A stretch of DNA of 64,000 nucleotides, from assembly GCA_030710605.1 (NCBI GenBank), contig CP092863.1, forward strand, positions 64,479,572 to 64,543,571. The letters are read 5' to 3'. This document shows, piece after piece, positions 12,931 through 24,600 of the stretch (position 1 is the first letter of the stretch; each line of letters begins with the position of its first letter). Below the pieces are notes generated by a model. That model had not been told where the DNA came from. It did no database searches and saw only the letters and a program-made list of their open reading frames with translations. Origin of the DNA: Cordylochernes scorpioides (taxonomy: Eukaryota > Arthropoda > Arachnida > Pseudoscorpiones > Chernetidae). Both the position numbers and the translations under genes were made by a program.

Positions 12931-13194
12931 ATATATTCCGTAGAGTGTAACAGCTGCCAAGCCAAATACGCAGGGGAGACAGGAAGGAGAGTCAGCAATA
13001 GAATATATGAACATAGACGCAACGTTATTAATCAAGACAATAGGTCTCTAATTTTCCAATACTGCAAAGGAACAGGTCACACTTTCGCATTAGGAGAACC
13101 TAGAATACATTACAATAACATAAACAGCAAATATCAAAGGCTTATAATTGATTCTCTATTATTCAGAAAACACAATAGCATTAATAGAAAATAG
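12931..13194 (+). pseudogene. Penelope-like element GIY-YIG endonuclease remnant
   Basis: An open frame of 87 codons before a TAG reads YSVECNSCQAKYAGETGRR, then RIYEHRRNV, then a GTGH-containing stretch. This is the Cys-rich entry and GIY-YIG core typical of endonuclease-bearing Penelope-like elements (CxxC...YxGET...R...EH). The upstream RT is not readable. About 300 bp downstream (13505-13560), CTGTAGAAGGGCGG followed by CGAAAGCTTGAG resembles the terminal motif of such elements, so the element probably ends near 13600. Confidence 0.8.
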
Positions 13195-14168
13195 ATTTGC
13201 CCAAAACATATAACACAATATATCCTAGTACCAGCTAATAATATCAACAATAATATAAGTAACTTATATGTAATAGCCAATAACTATTATAAAACTACTT
13301 AAATAATAGAATTTCTAACCTATAAGATAATTCATAGAATATAGCAAACAATAGTAGAATATGTATAAATACCTTAACCAAAAAAAAATGTCTTAAGAAA
13401 ACAAATAATATGCAAAACTTCCTAATGTATATATATATATATGTACATAGAATCATAATAGTTTTAGCATCAGGCGAGGTTATATTTTCTTGATATATTG
13501 TATATGTTTCTCCTGTAGAAGGGCGGACAAGCTCGAAAGCTTGAGAAGATCAGAATAAAAGATACTCATCCCCATAAACGTTTTACTTTGATATCAGAAA
13601 TCAATGACAATATTAAGGTTTTGCCACAAACAATGTGAATCGTAAAAGACAGCGGCGAGAGATGCGGTATACACCGCCTCAACATAACTTTCATTGCCTG
13701 ATAAAATGCCAGTGAAACGGAAAGCATAAATTAAAATTCACGATTTATAATAGACTGTTAATCTCAGGATGCGTGGACTACTTCACCAATACTTAAAAAT
13801 AGTATGGCTTTTCATTAGGTATATATTTCTAAAGTATAGGGGATGAAACATATACTAAATTCGAGCCCCGCGGCGGGCGACATACGTGCCCCACGTGCCC
13901 CAACATAGTCAATTAATCTATTAAGACTTCAAGCAAAGATTACTATCACAATTTATTAAAACATTATCATTTTTCATTCTAACTTGTAAGAATTTCTTTA
14001 TTTATTTATTTCAACACACAAAACGTAATATCCCCTCTAGGGATAATTGCATCAATTTACAATTGTTAAACAGAAACAGCTATATAGATCACTATTCAAG
14101 TAAAAAAGAAACAATGAGATGTATTAGGAACCTGATACTTTCAAGTCAGACAGACAGACATAAATATA

Positions 14169-14343
14169 CAGTTAAATCTGTCTACAGCGCCCCCTCTTGG
14201 GACTCACCAAAATAGGGTGCTATAGAGAGGGGTGCTATAGACAGGTCAATTTTAATGTAAATCGCATCGTACTACGTATTTAAAATCAGGCGCTATAGAG
14301 AGGGAGGTGCTATTTAGAGGGGCGCTATAGACAGATTTTATTG
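14169..14343. repeat. MITE family B copy (CAGTTAAACCTG ends)
   Basis: Begins CAGTTAAATCTGTCTACAGC and ends with a complementary sequence, flanked by TA. Internal blocks repeat CTATAGMGC-type words. The mirror copy on the right arm is 38994-39169. Confidence 0.8.
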
Positions 14344-14597
14344 TATTTATAAAATTAGTTAAATCTGTAACAAATCTCTCTGGTGTTTACAAATTCATAC
14401 AGATCTTCAATATTAGTAACTGTCTGTTGTCTAGCGCTATAGAAAAGTGGGCATTCCAACAGTAGGTGTCTTGAGTCTTGGGTTTCCTTGCTACAGTAAC
14501 AGCTCAAGTCTAACTTGCAAGATATTATATAGATTTTTTAATTGCTTATTATTGTATTTGGAACTGATTTGGTTTCTTATGCATAATTGTTGAGAAT

Positions 14598-14945
14598 TCT
14601 TCTTCTTTATTATCTCCACTCAATCATATTAGGGTGTCAAGCTTGTAAAGCTTGAGACTTTTGAAAAAGAGATTTGACAATCATCATGATTGGGTGAAGT
14701 AGAATGCGCCTGCCTTTGTCATTAAGACTGGGAGCACTACTTGGTGGCAAGCTGACTTAGCTCCAAAAGAAATGGCCACCTCTGACATGAGGAACAGACG
14801 ACATGTGCAGCCACTCCTAACATGGAATACAAATGCTGCTCATCCTGTATCCCTGGATTAAGGCTCTTACAGGGTACTATCAGCCGGGCCAGCTGAGCCC
14901 AGGTTTTTTTAGTGAGCTTGTTACTGCTCCCCCTCCTCCTTTTTC
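14598..14945 (-). repeat. LINE-B 3' end
   Basis: Copy of a family whose 3' end on this strand is TGAGTGGAGATAAGAAAGAAG. It includes the block with GACAAAGGC and the short hairpin AAGCTTTACAAGCTT. Other copies lie at about 28430, 36510, 44457, 45475, 48600, 49620, 54915, 56672 and 58640. The name LINE-B is mine. Confidence 0.6.
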
Positions 14946-15484
14946 ATCAATCATCATTATCATGGTAGGTAGAAGTAGGCGACTGCTTTTACTGTAAGTG
15001 CACCACATGTCTCCACATGTGAAAACTCTCAAGGGTTACTGAGTTGATGTATCATATAGACAGACAGAGATTTACAAGATACTTTAATTTATATAGATGA
15101 TATGGTAGATGCAGAAAATCTTCTCTCTATTGAATAACATCAGCCTAGCATTGTTACTTGATTTCTTCTGCAACATTGTTGAGAATTGCATATCATATAA
15201 GGAGATCTTTAAATAGGTTTAAAGATTATAAATACAAGATAATAAGACCAAATCCAGATAAATAGTGTGTCTTAACACACTAGTTAGTCATTTATATTAG
15301 TCTTATTATCATTTGTGTTTATAATTTATAATCCAAATTGTGCCTTATCTAGGTTAAAAAAGAAAAAATAAGAGATTAACAAATAATAAACATATATTTT
15401 ATTTGACATAAATTATATTGAAAGAAAGATATGTGTGTCATATATATAATTACATATTTACATATTGGTGTTGTAAGAGAGAGG

Positions 15485-15605
15485 TCAACTGGTCATGTAG
15501 AACTTTCTAGATTTCTCCACAATGTCTTCATCAGGCTTGATAAGTCCCAGGACAATCCCTGCCACCAGGGCGGCTGCTTGCTCTGAGAGTTTCTTGTTCT
15601 TTTCT
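15485..15605 (-). CDS. DUS2: DUS2 left copy, terminal exon
   Basis: 121 nt from acceptor CTGTGTAG to TGA. It encodes EKNKKLSEQAAALVAGIV (final dsRBD helix) and a short tail ending FYMTS. Three differences from 38321-38441 are all silent. Confidence 0.87.
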
Positions 15606-18600
15606 CTACACAGACAGTAAATATATGAAATGTAAGGATTTAAAAGCATATGAATGTTTCTTCTATACACAATACAAACTGGAGACGACGGTTATGTAAA
15701 TTTCTATTTTTTTTTGGCTTATTCATTCAGAAGATTTACATATTTGTAAATATAATTCTGTATATAAAGATGTGTTAGTGGGGGTCGGTAGAAGGGTGGT
15801 CTAAACCGTTGGTTTTCGACTGCTACGACCCGGGTTCGATTCCTGCATTGGACACTTTTTTTTATTAAAAAAAAAAAATGCTCCAATGGCCCCCGATTCT
15901 TGCAAAAGTCCAACCCCACCAATGAGTGCAAGTAACCAAATGGGGCTCTGGAAAATTTGTAAGTGCGATGTCAAACTGCTTTTCACATGTGTAGACACGT
16001 GGTGCACTTACAGTAAAAGCAGTTGCTTACTTCTACCCACCATGATTATCATGGCCTGTACCACGTGTACTAGGGATAAGCAAAATAAAAAGGATGTGTT
16101 AGTTTAATAAAGGTCTGTCAGTTATAAACCAGGTGTTAGTGAATTATTAGTGTCATCAGGGTTTCTGGTGTTGTGGGCACTTTTAAGGAAGCATTCGGTT
16201 GGAGACCAGAAGAAGTCTGGCAAGAAGATACAGTCAAGCTCTGCTACAACTATTTAGATAAGGCCAGACATCTCCAGGATGCAGCAAGCTTTCCGAGCTT
16301 AGTAAGTGAGGCAGTGATCGTATCCGAAACACAAACTTCTACTGTCCTTACTGCAATGAAAAAATATATTGGGAGGGCTTGGCTCATCAGTGGTGAACCC
16401 TCCCAGCGATTTTGCCAATTTAATTCACCAGACTGCTTCTTTAGAGCTCTAATACTGTATCGGACAATTCTGCTTATATACGCAGCACTGAAGGGCGGAA
16501 TCTCAGAAATGGTTTTCAAGAAAACTATGGACATAAGCTTAAAGGACAGTAGAATTACATTCAATTATTTGCATCGAGCAATGCTCTTCCGCAAACAATA
16601 AAGACAAGGCCAGTTAGGCATAAATTAACACAAAGTAATAACACACCATCTATATATATAAAGTGAAATGATTTAAAAGAATGAATGTTTCTTTTATACA
16701 CAATACAAACTTCTACTGTCCTACTTTTGCACTTACAAATGTGCCAGACCCCCGTTTGGTTACTTGCACTCACTGGTGGGGTTGGACTTTTGCAAGAATC
16801 GGGGGTCATTGGAGAATTTTTAAATCAGAAAAAAAGTGCCCAATGTGGGAATCGAACCCGAGTTGTAGCAGTTGAAAACCAATGGTTTAGACCATCCTAC
16901 CCCCCTGATATGAAACCTTATAAACAGATAAAGGGATCCCCAAAGGCAAGGGGCCCATTTTCCACTTTAGTCACCGAAATCACCATACATTCCATAAATG
17001 AATAACCTCCTTATTGCCCTTAGACATAATCATATGGCACAGATATATAGACATTAAAATAAACTTTTTATAAAGCTATATTGAACAACTATCAGGTGAA
17101 ATTGGAGAATATTTGTCCATATGGTCCCCAAAATTTGACTTAATGAACCTTAATAACATATCATTTGGCCCAGCCACTTTGCCAGCTAAACACTTCTTTG
17201 GCAGATTGTCAAGATTCCATTAGATCCCGTGTGGATCTCATGGAATAAAGTCCGCCCTAGACTGACGAGGGCCATTAGCCTGAAACCATGGTCTCTAGGT
17301 GGATGCTTTTCAGTTTGTCAAAGCTGGTGTTGTGGCTTTGTCACCGACCTGAGGTCGCTAGTTCGTGGCGACGGTCAATAGATGGTGTCTGGTTTTAGAC
17401 GTCTATTTTGACGTGAGAGGTGACCTTTGTCTCTTTAGATATCATTTGGGAATTGTAATTTGCAATATGTTAATTATATGTAAAATTATCTTTGTGTGCA
17501 TAAATGTATTGTTGGCATTAGAATTAGCACCTATTAGATTTCAAAAAAGGTTTTAACTTTTTTTAAATCTTCAAAGCCTTCTCAGGTGGTTTTCCAGAAT
17601 TTGCCATGTTGATTTTGTGGCATTTTTCCTGATCAGTGACTGTTGGATTGAAGAGAGAGTCAATAGATGAATCCTAGCTTCTGGATCTTTATTTTGGTGG
17701 GACACACATGGAGACCCGCTGGAGATCTTCCACCAAATTCTACAACGGTGGCAGAGGTGCCATATTCATTGTACATATACAGTAAAACCCCTCTATAGTG
17801 AACCCCAATGGGACAGAGCTTTTGGTTCACTATAGCCACGGTTTGGCCATTTTTTTAAACTTTTCTAAATTTTTAGACCGTATAATTAAAAAACAGCCAT
17901 ACAAACAGGAAAAGGCAGCCACTTAATAATGGTCACTTTGTTTTAATTCCCTAAATTGACCTATTTCTTTACAGTAATGCTGAATATCAAAAGAAGCCAT
18001 TTGTTAATAGGTTCTTCTTATCATTAGCATACATATTTATATATAAACCTATGTATTATTTAAAAATTAAGCCAAATCCCCTAGGCAAAACATTATTAAT
18101 TATATATTTAAAAGGTATAAAAGTATTTTCGAACATCTTTCTCAAATAATATAATACTATATTTATTTGAAAAAATGCCTCTAATACCTTGTTTGAAAGT
18201 GAAAAGTGAAATTTGAAAAATCAGAATTTTCTTAAAATATCGTTATTTCCCTCAAAGGAATGAAGCTCTGTGTATTCTGAATCAATTGAAGATGAGTTAA
18301 AAGTATCCAATTCAGAAAAATCGGACGCGAAACATGTTGATACGATAGCGTGATCGGTAAAATTGCGAATAAAAAACGCCAATTTGCAAACATAAAATCG
18401 GTGGTAAAACGGCCGGCCAGGGGGAATATCCGCGAACCCTGAATGAGTCATATACCTAACAAGAATTCCATTCTAAAAATAGAACTGTAGTGGTAGTTTT
18501 TGAGAATTTATAAGTCGATTTGTCTGTGGCCCTTGAGACACGGGGAACTGTTTTTTCTTCTTCTTCTTCTTCTTCCAATTCCTACATATTCTTCTGAAGT

Positions 18601-21600
18601 GTATATTAAATTTTGTTTTTAACCTGTTATTCAAACCATTTCTGGCTTTAAAATTATTTGGAATTATGTTTTAGCCTAGGTTAAACTTGATATAGAACGC
18701 TTCTAAAAGGGCATGCTGCCACTGTTTTTTTTTAGAACGCCACTCTTTGTTTCTTTTTTTATTTTGGAAGCCATTTGTATTTTTCTTCTATTTCAAAATT
18801 GTCGAATGCAAAGATATTCTATTAAATAAAAGTATAATGTGTAAAAATTTATACAACATACCGCAAAAATAGAATGGAAATGAAAACAAACAATGCCGCT
18901 AATTTTTTGTTTTGAAATCGCGATCCGTGAGCTGAAACATGCTCAAAATTTTGATGTTTTAAAAATTTTTTTAATCACAATTTTAAGTTCATTATAAGCA
19001 TAGTATTTTTTATAGATTTTATCATTTTGGGACCGAAAATAGGTTCGTTATAGGGGTAGTTCGTTATTCTAAAAATCGCAAAGTTCGTTATAATGATGGT
19101 ATTTTCAATGGAATGAAATTGGGAATCACTGTGGGTTCGTTATAAGGGAAGGTTCGCTATATCCGGGGTTCGTATTAGCGGGGTTTTAGTGTATACAGTT
19201 AAACCTGTCTATAGCGCTCCCTCTCTATAGCGTCCGATTTTAAACATTAAAATGTAAACATTTTACATTAAAAGTGACCTGTTTATAGCACCCCCTCTCT
19301 ATAGCACCCTATTTTGGTAAGTCCCAAGAGGGGGCGCTATCGACAGGTTTAACTGTATATATATATAATTATCATTTTAAAATAGTACGATGTTTAACAA
19401 GTTTTACCGCAAATGTTTCTTTTTACAGAATGAAAAATCGTCATTTTAATTATTTTAAGGAGAAATAAAGACTATTCCTATCCTTAGGGATGAAGTATGA
19501 AAGGATGAATTGTGAAGAGTAATGATAAACGGAAAATAAAAGTGTCCAGGGAAGGGAATCAAACCCACAGTGTTCCGCTTACCGGGGCAGATGTCATGTC
19601 CACTAGGCTACCCTGGACATATTTTTCCACTCATAAATATAGAGTTAATTTATAATACAATATAATGGATTATAACTTATTGTTTTATCCTAGAAGGTTG
19701 GGAGGTAGCCAAGAGTGAGGTGTCGCTTCACTGAGACAAACGGACTCCAGTAATCTCGTTTATTGACATAAATTGACTGACTGCTGGTAGCTAAAAACTG
19801 TCGCTATTTATATACAATATTTTATGAAAACTATTATGCAAAACAGGATATTTGCATATCCATAATTCAATATGCAAATACACTACACTTATAATACTTG
19901 TTAAAGGTCGTTCTATAATCATAGGAATAGTCATTATTTCTCCTTAAATAATTAAAATTACGATTTTTTTGTTCTGTAAAAAGAAATATTTGCGGTAAAA
20001 CTTGTAAATGTTGTTCTATAATCAAAGCCGCATTATATTGTACTGATGGAAATTTTGCCGGGAGGTAATTGATCTAAAGAGACAAAGGTCGCCTCTCCTG
20101 TCAAAATAGACGTCAAAACTAGATGCCATCTATTGACCGTCGCCACAAACTAGCGGCCTCAGGTCAGGGTGGCTTTGTCATCAACCTGAGGCCGCTAGTT
20201 TGCGGCGACGGTCAATAGATGGCATCTAGTTTTGACGTCTATTTTGACAGGAGAGGCGACTTTGGCTCTTCAGATCATTTTATTGTATTATATTTTAAAA
20301 TAGTGAAGACTGTACACTTTTACATGTATTGACAAGATTTCGATAAAATTATGTTGTCAATTATCTAGATCTATGATTGCCATCTGTAACCCAAACTACA
20401 CCTGGGAATTGGTGGTGATAACCAACCTGCCATCCAACAAGGTCTAAACACTGTGAACTTACCCAAGACTGTTTGCATATTTCTCTCCGTTGACAGTTAC
20501 TTCTGTATAGAAGGTCTTGTCCTTCTGGATCTGTCACATCATAAGTCTGGTTAGATGACATTCATTTCTTTACTGGACAACTGCTGATAGATCCAATGTA
20601 CACCAGTACAACCAGTTGTTGTTGTTTCTTATCATGTGCAAAGATTACACGAATTCCATGTTCTGCTTGACAGGCAATGCAGCATGAAAAATCAACATCT
20701 GATCTCTGGAATAGGGTATAGGGGTGCAAGTTTTATTGATCATGGCACCATGACCCAGGCACACTTTAGTGAAAGTCTGACTTTGCCTGTAATTTGAGGC
20801 CGTTCCTAACATGGAAGCCTTTGCTGCTGATTCTAACATAAGTACAGACACAGTTCCTCCGTATACCCGGAAAGGAACCCTTGCTGAGGTCTATCAACCG
20901 GTTCAGTTGAACTCCGGGTTTTTGAAGAGATCTTTCTCCTCTTTCTAACAATGCTGCTGTTGGTCTGTGGCTGCTTATTAGTCAGTTATTCTGTTTGTTT
21001 CGCAGCTTGCCTTCATATCTGAAGGTCGTTCTCCTATCGCCATCTAGGGACGAGCCCTGTGGCAGTCAGCTCTGTCAAGGGCCAGTACAACCTGTCATCC
21101 CTAGTGATCACAAGTCTGGTGAGATAACATTTCTTCTCTTTGCTGGACAACTGCTGATTTTCATAAAGATAGAGGCTGCCTGGCCGGCATTCATAGTTCT
21201 TCAAATTAAAGATACTTCAGCCAACAAATCTTTTTTTATTGTCTCGACATTTCGACAAAAATCTTTTGTCCTCGTCAGGAGCGAACAAAAATTAAAACAT
21301 TTGGCAAAGCGTTAAAAATTATTAGAGCAAGAATAATTTTTAACGCTTTGCCAAATGTTTTAATTTTTGTTCGCTCTTCACGAGGACAAAAGATTTTTGT
21401 CGAAACGTCGAGACAATAAAAAGATTTACTGGCTGAAGTATCTTTAATTTGAGGAAATTCTGATATGTCAAATATCTTTTTTGCTTATCCCTAGTACACG
21501 TGGTACAGGCCATGATAATCATGGTGGGTAGAAATAGGCGACTGCTTTTACTGTAAGTGCACCACATGTCTACATATGTGAAAAGCATTTCGAATAATTT

Positions 21601-24600
21601 GTCAAATATACACCAGTACAACCTAGTTGCTGCTAATGACCACAGAACAAAGTTCTCTACCAATAATATAGAAGTAACAAGCATGAATCCCAGTGTAAAG
21701 TTAGATGCAGCAAGGGATGGTTGAAAGAAATGAACCAATCAATAAAAAATGAGAAGGAGACTCACAGTCTGGTAGGAGGGTGGAGTATCACACTGCTGGG
21801 CCCAATTATGGAGAACTGTCTTGGGCAGCAAGGTGTGAGACTGGTAGAGCTTCCTGGACAAAGTATTCCACATTGTAAATCATCACTGTTGCTCAATGTG
21901 GTGTACAGCCAGTATTACATATAGGGTTAGAGAAATCAGCACTGTGCACAATCAATTCTTCACATTTACACCATTGGTTTTCAACCGCTACAACCCAGGT
22001 TCGATTCCCACATTGGGCACTTTTTTCTGATTTAAAAAAAAAAAATGTTCCGATGGCCCCCGTTTCTTGCAAAAATCCAACCTCACCAGCGAGTGCAAGT
22101 AACCAAACGAGGTTCTGGCACATTTGTAAGTGCAAAGTCGAAATGCTTTTCACATGTGTAGACATGTGGTGCACTTACAGTAAAAGCAGTAGCCTACTTC
22201 TACCCACCATGATTATCATGGTCTGTACCACGTGTTGTTGTTTCTTATCCCCTTGTGTAAAGATTACACGAATTCCATGAGTTCATGCTCCTCGAGCTGT
22301 TTTATGATAAGCAGCGGCCTCTCCCAAAGGTCCTGTTTAGTGCATCTAATGCAAGCCAAGTTGTGTTCTGGAGCTGCAGGTGCCAAGCTACATTTTGGGC
22401 AAGTGGGGTAGATTTTGTTGTTATTTTCTATCTTCAATGGCTTGAGATGCCCTGTTCTAAATCTTGTTAGTGTTGTTTGATGCTGTCTATTTCGGATGTT
22501 CAAAGCTCCTCCTGGGTGAGATAAGAGGATGCCAGCGGGCGACGCTGGCATGGGACGCCGGGAATTCTGCGAGCTGGCCAGCCGGCCTGCGCGCGCACCG
22601 GGGGCTGCGCGCGCACTTTTCGAACACCGCCTGATGTCGCAGGCTGTTTACCGCGCGTCGCTACAACCTGCTGCGGTTCCTTCCATTATATAATACTCTA
22701 GGCGCTGGTGGAGTAAAAACTGTACTCCATCTGCCTCTTATAATTGTATGTAATTTTTGGACTTATTAAAATATAAATTATTAATTTATAGTTCTCACTG
22801 CAGCTCGAACCTTTACCCTAACGCGGTAGAACATGGCGCAGTCGACATTCGGTTAATTATAGCCGTTTTTTAAGTGACAGCTCAGTGACAATTAGTAATC
22901 AAGATGCCCTCAAGAAGGAATCGCCGACCATCCCAAACCCCTCCAGAGAACCCTGCCTCGCCGACCAGCACCGACATCCTCAGGTCCATAGCCGCACTGT
23001 TGCAGCAGATGGCTACTCGGAATCCGACACCGACAGTCCCATTAGGAGCTCCTCCTCACCACGCCACAAAAATCATCCAGCTTCCTAAACTGGCTTCCCC
23101 GGAGGAGTTAACGATGTCTTTTTTCCGCGATTGGAAACAACGTTGGAACGACTACGTGGACGCCCAACAAATAGCCACCTTCCCGCTATCCACACAGCAA
23201 GTGACTTTGCGTGCCGCCCTCCATTCCGAATGGACCATCCTTTGGCAATCAGGCCGCCTTCATATTTCTACCACCACCACCCTCGATGAAGCCGTGAATG
23301 CTCTCGAGGCCTACCTACGCAAGAAGCGAAACCCCCTCCTTGATCGGCAAGATTTTCATCGTAGGGACCAACAAACCGGAGAATCGGTGGATCGCTACTT
23401 CGCAGCCCTTAAAGCTCTTGATGACTTGTGTGCACATGAGCTGGATTTTAAGTGCAGCACATGCGGCGACCCGTGTATTACAATATGCACAAAAAGAGCT
23501 TGTGGGAAAACGTTTGCCCTTGCTGATTATCAACAGCAACTCCGTATCCGTGACAGGTTAATATGTGGCCTGTTTGATAAAGACCTCCAACGAAAAGTAC
23601 TGGCGGAGCAGTACAATTCCGACCTCTCCCTGGACCGAGTCCTCTCAATTTGCATCGCACATGAGAGTGCTACCGCCGTGGGCGCGACTCTTTCACCCTC
23701 CCCAACCACCTCCCCCGAAGCCTTCATTGCAACCAGACGTGCACCATCAACCTACAAGCATCAACAAGCCAGCTCGTCTGAAACCTCACCTAAGGCCAAC
23801 CGTTTCTTTCAGAAACCCTATGATCCTAACGACCCCTGCTCCGGATGTGGGGCTAACCCAAGACACCGCCGTGACCAGTGCCCAGCAAAAGACATAGAGT
23901 GTAACAAATGCGGCATCACCGGGCATTACGGAAGGGTTTGCCGACAACTGAAACGGAAACCCACAACCAAACCTAATATCCCGCCAACCGCAACCAGAAA
24001 CAATCAGTCCCAACCAGGACCCTCAAACACAGTTGTTGCAGCTGGAGTACGCAACGAACTCATAACCATTCCGACCGATATCAACCATAAGTTACACCAA
24101 ATCCGTTGGCTGGCGGACCCGGGGTCAGATCTGGATCTAATCCCAGAATCAGAATTCCTGTTACTGGATGAGCAGACCCGATCAGCACTCAACCCGAAGA
24201 ACGTCCCTTGCGTAGGAGCCAACGGCATCAGCTTAAGTCCTTGTGGATCGTTCGTCGCGGCACTGCATCTCAACGGGAAAACATACAGTACTACCGTTGG
24301 AGTCTGCAAGCACCTGAACGCCCCTCTCTTGAGCAAGAGCGGATGCAAAGCCTTAGGACTTCTGCCGGATAACTGGCCCCATTCAATGATCGTCAATGCC
24401 ATAACCAACGGACAAGTTCTAACGTTCCCGCCGACCCCGATGAGAGCCAATGAGATCGATAAGCAGTCTATCCTTACCCATTATGCTAGAGCGTTCGACG
24501 ACACAGTGTTAAAACCCATGCAAGGACCCCCCATGTCTATCGAACTAGTTAAAGATGCCGTTCCTTGCAAACGCTACCGGGCATACAACGTTCCCTTTCA

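Larger units (their letters stand above)
3328..13905. mobile_element. 10.6-kb left-arm-only insertion with TG...CA ends and TAGT duplication
   Basis: The right arm reads continuously across this point (about 39428-39440). In the left arm the sequence TAGT occurs at 3324-3327 and again at 13906-13909, with the insertion beginning TGTTGCG and ending CCCCAACA. These ends and the 4-bp duplication suit an LTR-type element or a composite of several insertions. The motif ACGTGCCCCAACA also occurs at 5189-5201, followed by a pyrimidine-rich stretch, as a minus-strand polypurine tract next to an LTR would look; however, 3328-5201 and the right end do not resemble each other beyond this motif. No pol gene is visible inside. 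Confidence 0.7.

Noticed and set aside
15886-16107. 73-codon frame over the SINE
   Set aside because: It lies wholly within a pol III-type repeat found many times in the window in both orientations.
18221-18451. Transposase remnant of the pogo-like element
   Set aside because: The 76-codon minus-strand frame has no helix-turn-helix or DDE motif that I can see.
19545-19617. Functional tRNA gene
   Set aside because: The anticodon loop has eight bases and no U33, and the T stem is weak; only the acceptor stem and promoter boxes are good.
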